Virus record (IMG/VR): IMGVR_UViG_3300020202_000118
Location: 1 to 43,647 of that record
DNA length: 43,647 nt
Direction: 5' to 3' (one strand)
Source: a virus
Shown: positions 30,646 to 38,197 of the stretch, piece after piece
Layout of the letters: each line of letters begins with the position of its first letter
Numbering within the stretch: the stretch's first letter is position 1
Program-made: the position numbers and the translations under genes
The notes under the pieces: generated by a model
What the model saw: the letters and a program-made list of their open reading frames with translations, nothing else
Database searches by the model: none
Told to the model about the DNA's origin: nothing

Positions 30646-33600
30646 GAAGAAACCGAGTCTTGAAATTGCAGCACCCGAAAAGGAAATCGGATTCCCTATA
30701 GAATCCGCAGGCCCCTTGCAAATTGGGGCCAACCTCTTTAAAAATCGGACACTTAGCGAAGGCGTTCCGTCAGGCGTAAAATCTGGTGGGGCGTCTTTGC
30801 TTCGCGGGTTTCTTGAGGGCGCCCCGATCCTCGCTAGGGGCACAGCTATGGGAGGATTTTCTCAGGCAGCGGCCGGGGAATTTTTACCAGCTCCCGACAT
30901 CCCCGACCCTTTGGCCGATTTTAAGGGGTTCCTGAAAGACGTAGAAGACTCAAACAACTATACCGCCAAGCATTACGAAGGCGAGAGCTTTCCTTCCTTA
31001 TTCAAGAAATTCGCCGAAACCAAATCGCCGGATGACTTTAATAGGTTCGTAGATTACACGGTAAACCGCGTTTCTCAGCAGCTCCCCACCCTAGCCGCGC
31101 TATGGGGCGCTGCTTCGGTTGGCGTTCCGGCCCCTCTTGCTCTGTCGATCCTCGGGACTTCTGCGGCCGGCAATCAATACTCCGAAGATGAAGATGCCGA
31201 TCTTTCGGAAAAAGACCGCATGTCGAGGGCGTTCCAATCCGGGCTTATGGAGGCCGGAACCGAAGGGCTTTCTTTTGGACTGAAAGGTGCAGCAATGGCC
31301 GGGAAATCCGCATTAGAAGCGATCCCCGGCATTAAACCTATCCTAGCTAGGGCAATCGCCAAGGGTGGGGCGGGGGTTTTTAATAAAGCAGCAAAGGCCA
31401 TAGGGGCAACTCCGGCACGAAGGCTCATATCAAATACGCTTATTAATATGTTCGGCGAAGGCTCTGAGGAAGTCGTGAACGAAATAGGTCAAATCATGTC
31501 TGACGAACATTATGGCGTCCGCATGTATTCGACCCAGGAAAAACTCTATGCCGCAATCGAGGCCTTTGGAATAGGTTCTATTGCAACTGGAGTTGTGGGT
31601 TCTCCCATGATCGCAGCCGTCGAACTTCAAGACCGCAGGCAAGCCGGAAACCTTCCGACACCCGAAGAACTTTTCACCATTTCAACGATCATCAAGGTCT
31701 ATAAAAATGGCCTTCCTGGTTCGGTAAATCCTGAGAACCAGATCCATATCGTAGACGGAGATGTGATTGTCCTCGAATCCCTAGTAGACGATATGATCCA
31801 AAAGCAGGAATGGCGAGACGACCAGGGTTCGGGAACACTTGAGGCTTTGGGCGGCGAGATGCTTAAAGCGGTTCAAAATGAGAGAGGTAGCATTCGCCTT
31901 CCTGACATTGATCCTGAGAAAGTTCAAGGGATCTATCAGGGTGTTATGAACCGCATGCAATCTATTGAAGATACGGTCAAGAAGGCGAAGAAGTTGGGTG
32001 CCGAAATCCTACCCGGGGAAGACCCTGCGCTTAGAGCAAGATCGTACTTAGGAATCGAGCAAAAGGTAAATACGATGCTCGAAGACAAAACTTTCCATAT
32101 TACTCGGGATGGAGAGATCCAGATTAGCGGAGAAGGCTTAAAGCCGATTCTTGAAGACTATGAGAAAACAAGCCCTATTAAAAACGAAAAGCGGCGGCGG
32201 CAAGACCTCAAGGATTATCTTATCTCCAAGCGAATTGTAGAGGACTTGCAGCGGGCAAAAAGCGAATTTGACGATGACTTTATAGCCTCCCCCCAGCAGA
32301 CGGCAGACGCAAAGCAAAAACTCGCCGAGCTACAATCAAGCTATGGCAGGGAATTTTCCGTTTTAGAGAATACAGCCAATAGGCTTTATTCATTCCAGAG
32401 AAGGGTCTTATACAACCTTGTTGATAGCGGAAATATGTCTCCCGAACAGTTCAACAAGATCGTGGCCTTGAACCCTCATTACGCCTCTTTCGAGCGCGTG
32501 CTTGACGAGCAGGAGAACGCAGGGACGCCGATAAGCCGGCGACGTTTCACCGGGGCAAAGTCGCCTATCAAAAGAATCAAGGGCTCAGAACGCGAGATTC
32601 ACGATCCCATTGAAAGCGTTATCAAAAACACTTACCAGATCATGGACCGGGCAGAAAGAAATTATGTTGCCCGCGGCATCGCCAATCTAGCAGATGTGCT
32701 ACCGGATGAAATTAAGCCAATGGACCCGAGGATGGTTCCGGTGGCTACGGAAGACTTCCAAGTGCAGGTAGACCCTATCCTAAAGGGAAAGCTGACCCAG
32801 GTTATTAAAAACCTTCACGGTAAGTTCGAGCAAAAATTTAATATTGGCGGCGCAAGGCTTGGGTACTACGTTCATCCCTCGAATGAAATCGTGACAAAGA
32901 TAGGCTCTAGAGAAGACGTATTGGCCCATGAGGTGGGCCATTTTCTGGACATGGTTTACGGGCTAGAGGAGAAGCTGGTAAACAACCCCGAAACCAATAA
33001 AGAACTTCGTATTATCGCGGACAAACGCTATGAAGGCGCAGAGGTCACGGAAGGCTATAAAAAATACGTTAGGAAGGGAAGCGAGAAGGTCGCTGCGCTA
33101 GTGGACGCTTTTATCACGAAGCCTTACCTAGTCGATGAACTCGCCCCAAAATCCGGGAAAGTCCTTAAAGACTTATTTGAACAGCATGAAGAATTAGCAC
33201 CATTGCGTGGTGCAAGACCTGGACTTGCCATTAGTACGGAAAAGTTTAGCAAAACCATATTCAGGCCGTCTCCGTTTGTTCCTAAAGGAAACGTGATCGA
33301 ATATTACGATAACGGGAACCGCCTTTTTGTAGAGGTTAGCCCTAATCTTTATAAGGCGATGACGGGCCTAAATGAAACCTCCCTTGGTCTTTTGACTAGA
33401 ATTCTTGCCGTTCCGGCGCAATGGCTTCGCAAAGGCGCAACGCTAACGCCTGAATTTATGGCAAGGAACCCCATTAGGGACCAATTCACGGCCTTTTTAA
33501 ATACGAACATAGGCTTCATACCGTTCGTAGACCCAGCATTCGCCTTAGCGGACATACTCGGCAAAAAGCAGGCTTATTACGATTGGATGCGTTCTGGCGG

Positions 33601-34900
33601 GGCCTACTCCGGATTTGTGGAACTCAACCGAAAAAGCCTCAAGAAGAGACTCGATAAGATCATGGATAAACCTGATCTCTTAAGGAGTCTTAATATCATC
33701 GCAACCGCCGAGAGCCTAAGCCAGCTATTCGAGCAAGCAACGCGTGTCGGTGTCTATAAAGCGGCCGTTCGTAAGGGGCTAAGTCCGGTCGAGGCCGGGT
33801 TTCAAAGCCGGGAGGCAACGACCGATTTTGCAAGGCGTGGTTCGCAGACCAAAGAAATCAATGCGGCCGTAGCCTTTTTTAATGCCGGTCTCCAGGGCGT
33901 CGATAAGGCGTTCCGAGCGGCTGCAGAAAATCCTATAGGTTTAACCGTTAAAGCATTGGCAACTATCACCTTGCCGTCCATTTTGCTTTATATGCTTAAT
34001 GCAGACGATCCCGACTATGAGGAAATCCCGCGATGGCAGAAGAACCTTTTTTGGTTAATCAAAATCCCCAATACGCGGACTTTTATCAGAATACCTAAAC
34101 CGTTCATGTACGGCCAGATTTTCGGAACCATGCCCGAGCGGTTCCTAGATTATATGAAAACTCATAACAAAGAGGAGCTTCTGAGCTTGGCGAAGTCATT
34201 GTATGATTCGGTGAGCCCCATAAGCGGGGATCCGGCAACCGGGCTATTGGCGACGGCAGTAAAGCCATTTGTCGAATATGGAGCCAATTGGAATTTCTTT
34301 CGTCAAAGGCCTGTTGTGCCTTATTGGAAGGCTAAACTACACCCATCAGAGCAATATGATTCTAAAACCACCGAAACAGCAAAGGTTATCGGGCGAGGTC
34401 TTAAATTTCCTCCGGCTCATATCGAAAACTTTACGCAAGGTTGGTTCGGTGGATCCGGAATGTATGCCCTTCAATTGTCTGACCAAGCCTTGAGGGCAGC
34501 AAAAAGGCTATCAGGCGAAGAAGTTGCGCCTGGCAAGCCCTTAGAAATTGCGGACATTCCTCTCGTTAAGGGGTTTTTAACTAAGCCGTCGGGCTCTCCT
34601 GAAAGCGTAGCGACTTTTTTCAAAAATTTTCGCCGAATCGAAACCTCTCATTTGACTGTTATGAAAATGCTCCGGGACGGTAGAGCTGAAGAGGCTAGGT
34701 TATTTGCCAAGAAGCATGGGGAAGGTAGATATTACAAAGCAGCAAGAAAAATTTCCCGAGCATTAAACCGGGTGGATCAAAGAATAGAAGAAGTTTCTAA
34801 ATGGCAAGCAAGCGACTTTGAGAAGAGAGCTGAATTGAACAAACTGAATAATTTCAAAATAGGCATTGCCAAAAAGGCGAATGAAATTTTTAAATTTTAA
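30629..34900 (+). CDS. giant virion ejection protein with metallopeptidase motif and LPD38-like region
   Basis: 1423 residues from ATG 30629; TTG 30587 would add 14 residues but lies in the attenuator region. Residues near 767-771 are HEVGH followed by FLDMVYGLEE, a zincin-type HExxH site (ligating His pair plus catalytic Glu). Near 943 MARNPIRDQFTAF, with PFVDPAFALADILG after it, resembles the large polyvalent-protein domain LPD38. Ala/Gly-rich helices (about 60-250) suggest membrane insertion. Such proteins ride in the capsid and are injected with DNA to cross the envelope. Domain names are inferred by eye. Confidence 0.75.
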   Translation: MSNIEKKKPSLEIAAPEKEIGFPIESAGPLQIGANLFKNRTLSEGVPSGVKSGGASLLRGFLEGAPILARGTAMGGFSQAAAGEFLPAPDIPDPLADFKGFLKDVEDSNNYTAKHYEGESFPSLFKKFAETKSPDDFNRFVDYTVNRVSQQLPTLAALWGAASVGVPAPLALSILGTSAAGNQYSEDEDADLSEKDRMSRAFQSGLMEAGTEGLSFGLKGAAMAGKSALEAIPGIKPILARAIAKGGAGVFNKAAKAIGATPARRLISNTLINMFGEGSEEVVNEIGQIMSDEHYGVRMYSTQEKLYAAIEAFGIGSIATGVVGSPMIAAVELQDRRQAGNLPTPEELFTISTIIKVYKNGLPGSVNPENQIHIVDGDVIVLESLVDDMIQKQEWRDDQGSGTLEALGGEMLKAVQNERGSIRLPDIDPEKVQGIYQGVMNRMQSIEDTVKKAKKLGAEILPGEDPALRARSYLGIEQKVNTMLEDKTFHITRDGEIQISGEGLKPILEDYEKTSPIKNEKRRRQDLKDYLISKRIVEDLQRAKSEFDDDFIASPQQTADAKQKLAELQSSYGREFSVLENTANRLYSFQRRVLYNLVDSGNMSPEQFNKIVALNPHYASFERVLDEQENAGTPISRRRFTGAKSPIKRIKGSEREIHDPIESVIKNTYQIMDRAERNYVARGIANLADVLPDEIKPMDPRMVPVATEDFQVQVDPILKGKLTQVIKNLHGKFEQKFNIGGARLGYYVHPSNEIVTKIGSREDVLAHEVGHFLDMVYGLEEKLVNNPETNKELRIIADKRYEGAEVTEGYKKYVRKGSEKVAALVDAFITKPYLVDELAPKSGKVLKDLFEQHEELAPLRGARPGLAISTEKFSKTIFRPSPFVPKGNVIEYYDNGNRLFVEVSPNLYKAMTGLNETSLGLLTRILAVPAQWLRKGATLTPEFMARNPIRDQFTAFLNTNIGFIPFVDPAFALADILGKKQAYYDWMRSGGAYSGFVELNRKSLKKRLDKIMDKPDLLRSLNIIATAESLSQLFEQATRVGVYKAAVRKGLSPVEAGFQSREATTDFARRGSQTKEINAAVAFFNAGLQGVDKAFRAAAENPIGLTVKALATITLPSILLYMLNADDPDYEEIPRWQKNLFWLIKIPNTRTFIRIPKPFMYGQIFGTMPERFLDYMKTHNKEELLSLAKSLYDSVSPISGDPATGLLATAVKPFVEYGANWNFFRQRPVVPYWKAKLHPSEQYDSKTTETAKVIGRGLKFPPAHIENFTQGWFGGSGMYALQLSDQALRAAKRLSGEEVAPGKPLEIADIPLVKGFLTKPSGSPESVATFFKNFRRIETSHLTVMKMLRDGRAEEARLFAKKHGEGRYYKAARKISRALNRVDQRIEEVSKWQASDFEKRAELNKLNNFKIGIAKKANEIFKF

Positions 34901-35094
34901 GCATCTCGCATATCTGCCGCCGGCAAATATCGCCCTTCGTGGATGGGATCCATTATAAGCTTAGCGAAAAGAATCATAAGGATAAAGAAAATTACAAATC
35001 CAACAACATTGACCATCCACCTGAATAGAGTCCCAGGCGCTGTTTCTGATTTATATAGCTCTATCAAATCCATCTTCCTATCGTTTTGGCCCAT
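34897..35094 (-). CDS. small membrane protein, paralogue of the gene at 35308
   Basis: ATG at 35094 follows AAAGGAG by eight bases. 65 residues. The start IELYKSETAPGTLFRWMVNVVG matches ILELYKSEATVGTLFRWAVNIVG of the gene at 35308-35514, so they are tandem copies. One long membrane helix (FVIFFILMILFAKLIM). Its stop overlaps the stop of the giant plus-strand gene. Confidence 0.65.
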   Translation of the reverse strand: MGQNDRKMDLIELYKSETAPGTLFRWMVNVVGFVIFFILMILFAKLIMDPIHEGRYLPAADMRDA

Positions 35095-35311
35095 TTTTTA
35101 CACTCTCCTTTAAATAGAACTCTACTTGGTTTATGAATAGCAAGATAAGCTTTCTGGCTTTTCTATAGAGGAAGAAGGCGCAGTAGGCCCATGCAATACC
35201 CGCGATAAGGTATGCTGGTTCTTCGGAGTTGTCATGCTTTATTGAAAGAGAAACCCATTTTTGGATAACAAGGAAAAAGAAAAAAAAGAAGTAATCGGCT
35301 TTGCTTTTCAT
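35078..35311 (-). CDS. small membrane protein between the paralogues
   Basis: ATG at 35311 overlaps the TGA of the upstream gene and has AGAGGAAG before it; a longer start at 35350 is less likely. 77 residues, a Phe-rich hydrophobic helix (YFFFFFFLVI) and a second segment (LIAGIAWAYCAFFLY). Part of the minus-strand operon. Confidence 0.55.
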   Translation of the reverse strand: MKSKADYFFFFFFLVIQKWVSLSIKHDNSEEPAYLIAGIAWAYCAFFLYRKARKLILLFINQVEFYLKESVKNGPKR

Positions 35312-35514
35312 TTGCCGCTTCCTCTTAAAATAAAACCAAAGATGAAACAAATTGTGCAGAGAATGGCCATGGCATTACGGTGGGAAAGCGAATCAAGCCA
35401 CGACGAAAAAAATAATACGCAAAAAAAGAACCCCGAAAGCCCCACAATGTTAACTGCCCAACGAAATAATGTCCCGACCGTAGCCTCAGATTTATAGAGT
35501 TCAAGGATGTTCAT
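35308..35514 (-). CDS. small membrane protein, paralogue of the gene at 34897
   Basis: 68 residues. ILELYKSEATVGTLFRWAVNIVG and two hydrophobic helices (SGFFFCVLFFSSWL, AMAILCTICFIFGFIL). No strong ribosome binding site. The repeated soluble motif suggests a binding role at the cytoplasmic side. Unknown. Confidence 0.6.
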   Translation of the reverse strand: MNILELYKSEATVGTLFRWAVNIVGLSGFFFCVLFFSSWLDSLSHRNAMAILCTICFIFGFILRGSGK

Positions 35515-35524
35515 TTTGATTGGT

Positions 35525-35815
35525 TTATTGCTCTGATGAATAGCGGATGCTTTCCCGATGCTCTTTGAATTGAGTTTCCAAAATCGTTACCTTCTTCTGA
35601 ACTGATGGGAGCCTATCATCGTAAAGAGAATTTATCCGGCCGTTCATGTAAAGAACCGCACTGCTAACAGCTGCCACAACTAGCGCTATAGCCCAAAGGA
35701 AAATGGCTAACGGCGTTTTCGCTTCAACCTTGGAATCGATCTTTTCGATCTTCTGCTCGAGTTCTCGGCGAAGATCGTCTTTATCGCTCGATTGCCGCGG
35801 GATATTTTCAGGCAT
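35525..35815 (-). CDS. membrane-anchored coiled-coil protein
   Basis: ATG at 35815 overlaps the TGA of the upstream gene. 96 residues: charged coiled coil (DDLRRELEQKIEKIDSKV), one helix (LAIFLWAIALVVAAVSSAVLY), and a further coiled coil (VTILETQFKEHRESI). The topology resembles spanin or exclusion proteins. Possibly acts in the lysogen as an envelope-exclusion factor. Confidence 0.6.
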   Translation of the reverse strand: MPENIPRQSSDKDDLRRELEQKIEKIDSKVEAKTPLAIFLWAIALVVAAVSSAVLYMNGRINSLYDDRLPSVQKKVTILETQFKEHRESIRYSSEQ

Positions 35816-36258
35816 CAAACGCTCTTAAAGTGCTGAGCTTGCATCTCGATTTTCCTAAAAAATACGTCTAGGTCCTTCGAGCTGCTAGGATAATGAAGCC
35901 CGAAACTATCATCTTTAAATTCAAAATTTATCGCAGCCATATTGTCCTGATCGACTTGGTTCGGAATGGTTCTATTTACACCCGTCATGTCCTTGAGGTA
36001 AAAGGTGAAAGCCTTTGTTTCTTTGGGGTCGATTTCAAGCTTTATGACCTTAGCATTCGTCAAGATATAGGCCAAAATTCCAATGCGATCTTTACTCAAA
36101 AATGCTTTTAGGGCAATGTGGTTGATTATTTCATCGCCATTGATGGCGCTTGAAAGGATGCTGGAAAGGCTCTCTCTTTTGATTGAGGAAATGCCCTCTG
36201 CTTTTGCGATGACATCGGCGACTATTTGATGGATGCTTTCTCTCTTGTCCGTAGCCAT
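35815..36258 (-). CDS. hypothetical protein, first gene of the minus-strand operon
   Basis: 147 residues. Helical N-terminal part (SIHQIVADVIAKAEGISS, LSSILSSAINGDEI) and beta-rich second half (FTFYLKDMTGVNRTIPN, INFEFKDDSFGLHYPS). No domain recognised. It is the gene nearest the control region and is transcribed away from the repressor and integrase. Confidence 0.65.
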   Translation of the reverse strand: MATDKRESIHQIVADVIAKAEGISSIKRESLSSILSSAINGDEIINHIALKAFLSKDRIGILAYILTNAKVIKLEIDPKETKAFTFYLKDMTGVNRTIPNQVDQDNMAAINFEFKDDSFGLHYPSSSKDLDVFFRKIEMQAQHFKSV

Positions 36259-36380
36259 TGGCGTCTCAGGTGCATTTAAAATACCATGCTTAGCCTGCTT
36301 TGTGGGGAGAATTTTACAAAGATTTGTTGTCCGCCAATGTCTGACATTGTGTTCCTTTAGAATCTGCCGTTTTTTAGGGT
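36259..36380. promoter_or_regulatory. control region with two palindromes
   Basis: Between the minus-strand operon and the Arc-like gene. It holds CAATGTC-T-GACATTG (36335-36349), a perfect 7+1+7 palindrome, and ACAAA-GA-TTTGT (36316-36327). On the minus strand TTGGCG and TAAAAT with a 15-base spacer could be a promoter for the operon. These are natural sites for the nearby ribbon-helix-helix protein. Also contains the left copy of an 11-bp inverted repeat (36304-36314). Confidence 0.5.
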
Positions 36381-36530
36381 ATGCGCTACCAGAAAAAGAC
36401 GGTAAGACATACCATACGGATGCAACCCGCTTTAAAGAAAAAGCTTACGTTAAAAGGAAAGAAGCAAAACCGCAGTTTAAGTGCTGAAATCCTCTATAGG
36501 CTTGAGAAGTCCCTCGAATCGGAAAAGTAG
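36381..36530 (+). CDS. Arc-type ribbon-helix-helix repressor
   Basis: 49 residues from ATG 36381. After a basic start, TIRMQPALKKKLTLKGKKQNRSLSAEILYRLEKSLESEK follows the Arc/Mnt plan: a short beta strand (residues 11-14, TIRM), a first helix (about 15-27) and a second with NRSLSAEI...RLEKSL (about 30-46). Dimers of this fold bind palindromes in DNA; in P22 Arc and Mnt control the lytic/lysogenic choice. The gene lies between the minus-strand operon and the integrase, beside several palindromes. No other phage repressor is visible. Family assignment is good. Confidence 0.75.
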   Translation: MRYQKKTVRHTIRMQPALKKKLTLKGKKQNRSLSAEILYRLEKSLESEK

Positions 36531-36716
36531 CACATTCTCCCGGATTTGCACCGCAAAATAGGCAGTTCTATTTTCCCGCACACCTAACCTTTTCGGCATT
36601 TTTTTAAATCGGTTCACGCTGTTTTTTGACCCCAAAAAATACCTCTTGAAACATTCCTTTCAAGCCTTACACTCCGCTAAAAACATTGAAAAATAAAGGA
36701 AATTCTCCCCGCAAAA
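36531..36716. promoter_or_regulatory. integrase control region
   Basis: 186 bases without a gene. TTGAAA (36646-36651), a 16-base spacer and TACACT (36668-36673) form a promoter for the integrase. The inverted repeat CTTGAAA-CATTCC-TTTCAAG (36645-36664) covers the -35 box and spacer as an operator. The right copy of the 11-bp inverted repeat (36700-36710) lies between promoter and gene. ATTCTCCC near 36534 is a further partial copy. Confidence 0.5.
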
Positions 36717-37631
36717 ATGAAAAGACCTTCTAAAATTAAACTCATGTCCGAACAGGAAAGCATGCTCGATAGGTATTTAAACTACCTTCATTACAACATG
36801 GGCTTTAAACGCGCCACGCTTCAGAATAAGAGGCAGCATTTAGGGCTTCTCTATTCCGTTCATGGCGGAGAAATACTTTGGATCTCGGACTACAACACGA
36901 TCCACGGTTTAATATTGAGGGCCGCAGAAAGGGGATGTAGAAAACCATGGGACCGGAACACCACGCATAAATGTTTCTGCTACATGAAAGACTATTATTG
37001 GTGGGCGAACACCGTAGCGAACGTCGTTCCGCACAATCCCATGGCGAACGGGTTTAAATATAGAAAGGCCCCTCGAAAAGAGCCGGTTGTTTTAAGAAAG
37101 GAATTGTGGACTAAGTTATGGGCCTCTCCGTTTATGACGGTAAGAGATATTGCGATCCATATTTTATTTGAAGCAACCGGAGTAAGAAAGGCGGAGCTTG
37201 TGAGTTTAAACGTGGGGGATTGTGATTTCAGGTCTGGCGCGAGGATGATTCACGTCAAATGCGGCAAGAGAGATAAGTTCAGGTGGATACCGATTAATAA
37301 AAGGTACTCCATGTATATGAGGATTTATTTGAACTTCCTAAAAGAGCAGGGCCTTGCAGGACCGGAAATGCCGTTATTCCCAAGAGAGGACGGAAAAAGG
37401 TTAAGCGGAAACCGCGTCCATAGGATGATCCGGGAACGAGGATTAGAACTCGGAATCCGCGCTTTCCCTCACGCCAAAAGGCACGGCTATATCACCGAAC
37501 GCTTGGAAGACGGCATGCCGATCGAAGCAGTTAGGGAAGCGGCCGGCCACGCGAATATCAGTCAAACCGCAGATTACACCCACCTCGCAAAAGAGCATTT
37601 AAAGAAAGAGTTAGACCGGGTATCGGCGTAG
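36717..37631 (+). CDS. tyrosine recombinase integrase
   Basis: 304 residues. N-terminal helical core-binding (SAM-like) domain at about 12-110. The catalytic domain has all active residues: R157 (GVRKAEL), K184 (CGKRDK), H252-R255 (PHAKRHG), H278 (AAGHANI) and nucleophile Y287 (TADYTHL). It integrates the phage by recombining attP with attB. The zone 37.9-38.15 kb nearby holds a tRNA-type 3' end, a likely attP. The start site is weak, as AAAGGA is 17 bases away. Complete and probably active. Confidence 0.92.
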   Translation: MKRPSKIKLMSEQESMLDRYLNYLHYNMGFKRATLQNKRQHLGLLYSVHGGEILWISDYNTIHGLILRAAERGCRKPWDRNTTHKCFCYMKDYYWWANTVANVVPHNPMANGFKYRKAPRKEPVVLRKELWTKLWASPFMTVRDIAIHILFEATGVRKAELVSLNVGDCDFRSGARMIHVKCGKRDKFRWIPINKRYSMYMRIYLNFLKEQGLAGPEMPLFPREDGKRLSGNRVHRMIRERGLELGIRAFPHAKRHGYITERLEDGMPIEAVREAAGHANISQTADYTHLAKEHLKKELDRVSA

Positions 37632-37662
37632 AAGCCTTGATAAATAAGGAAAAAATAACCCA

Positions 37663-37691
37663 TTGACTTTATGATGATCATCATTTAAGAT
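37663..37691 (+). promoter_or_regulatory. promoter with 14-bp palindrome in the spacer
   Basis: TTGACT (37663-37668), exactly 17 bases, then TAAGAT (37686-37691). The spacer holds the perfect palindrome ATGATGATCATCAT (37671-37684). It would drive the zinc-ribbon gene at 37731 from a start near 37698, under a repressor that occupies the spacer. Confidence 0.55.
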
Positions 37692-37730
37692 TTTACTTGT
37701 TCGGTCGATAACCTATTACAGAAGGGGAAT

Positions 37731-37844
37731 ATGAAGCCTTGCAAATGTAAGAAATGCGGACACGAATGGCCTTCCAGAACCAAGAAACCGAAGTCTTGTC
37801 CGCGCTGTAAAAGGTACGATTGGGACGTTCAAAAAAGTGGTTGA
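37731..37844 (+). CDS. zinc-ribbon mini-protein
   Basis: ATG 37731 behind AGAAGGGGAAT. 37 residues; CKCKKCGHEWPSR and KSCPRCKRYDWD match a family of short zinc ribbons common in bacteria and phages (CxRCGHEW ... CPxCKSxxWD). Its own promoter and operator suggest expression in the lysogen or a regulatory role. Confidence 0.72.
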   Translation: MKPCKCKKCGHEWPSRTKKPKSCPRCKRYDWDVQKSG

Positions 37845-37868
37845 TTTTTGATTTTAAGAAGGTAGAAT
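37841..37868 (+). promoter_or_regulatory. promoter for the pseudoknotted RNA
   Basis: TTGATT (37841-37846), 16 bases, TAGAAT (37863-37868); start near 37875. Lies directly after the zinc-ribbon stop and drives a region without plausible genes. Confidence 0.5.
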
Positions 37869-37874
37869 TTGGTC

Positions 37875-38010
37875 ATGAACTTGGCAAAACTTGCGGAATC
37901 TATAAAAGGCTTGAAGGCAAACCAACCCCTAATTCAGTCCACGGGTGCGGGCCGTTTCTTGTCTTCAAGCCGGGGACCGCAAGCCCTCTGCCACGGTTCG
38001 CACCCTTTTT
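37875..38010 (+). ncRNA. pseudoknotted structured RNA with terminator
   Basis: Six exact complementary blocks in the order A B C B' A' C': CTTGCGG 37890-37896 with CCGCAAG 37977-37983; GGCTTGAAG 37908-37916 with CTTCAAGCC 37963-37971; and GGGTGCGGGCCGT 37943-37955 with ACGGTTCGCACCC 37993-38005 (13 pairs, two G-U). The C stem is followed by TTTTT and acts as terminator, while its loop holds B' and A', which pair with upstream sequence. Nested A/B helices cross the C helix, so a pseudoknot or a two-state switch results. Any open frames across it look non-coding. No known family recognised. Confidence 0.65.
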
Positions 38011-38019
38011 CTACCTCAA

Positions 38020-38127
38020 GGGCTGCTAGGCCTTCCTATATATCGTATTTGGCGCAGTAGTACCCGTGTCGGCGGTTCGATCCCGCCTCCCGCCAGATAC
38101 ACAATATAGATAAAAGCCTAGCAGCCC
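38020..38127 (+). other. probable attP core / tRNA-like hairpin element
   Basis: A perfect 12-bp inverted repeat GGGCTGCTAGGC (38020-38031) and GCCTAGCAGCCC (38116-38127) encloses further paired segments: CTATAT/ATATAG, GTAT/ATAC and TGGCG/CGCCA (38050-38054 with 38091-38095). At the centre is GGCGG-TTCGATC-CCGCC (38071-38087), a textbook tRNA T-arm, followed by TCCCGCCA. Two readings: attP carrying the 3' end of the tRNA gene used as attB, beside the integrase; or an RNA with a tRNA-like top. No full tRNA can be folded here, which favours attP. Confidence 0.55.
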
Positions 38128-38151
38128 CCAGGGGATAAACCTGGGGGTTTT
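38125..38151 (+). terminator. rho-independent terminator
   Basis: CCCCCAGG (38125-38132) and CCTGGGGG (38140-38147) form an eight-pair stem with a 7-base loop, followed by TTTT. It closes the non-coding region. Confidence 0.8.
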
Positions 38152-38159
38152 GCTTTATC

Positions 38160-38197
38160 GGCCCCTTATTTCAGGTTTACCCCTGATTTAAGGGGCC
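38160..38197. terminator. second near-perfect hairpin, possibly bidirectional terminator
   Basis: GGCCCCTTA/TAAGGGGCC (38160-38168 with 38189-38197) plus TCAGG/CCTGA, separated by a symmetric TT/TT loop, then GTTTCTATTT. It insulates the RlpA operon that follows. Confidence 0.65.

Noticed and set aside
36233-36487. 84-codon plus-strand frame across the control region
   Set aside because: It has no ribosome binding site, reads through palindromes, and overlaps the Arc-like gene whose frame matches a known fold.
37820-38060. Two overlapping frames across the structured RNA
   Set aside because: Composition is unlike a protein, starts are weak, and exact complementary blocks explain the sequence better.
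37875-38127. tmRNA
   Set aside because: A tRNA-like T-arm and pseudoknots suggested it, but there is no matching 5' acceptor strand, no Ala-type end and no tag-coding frame.
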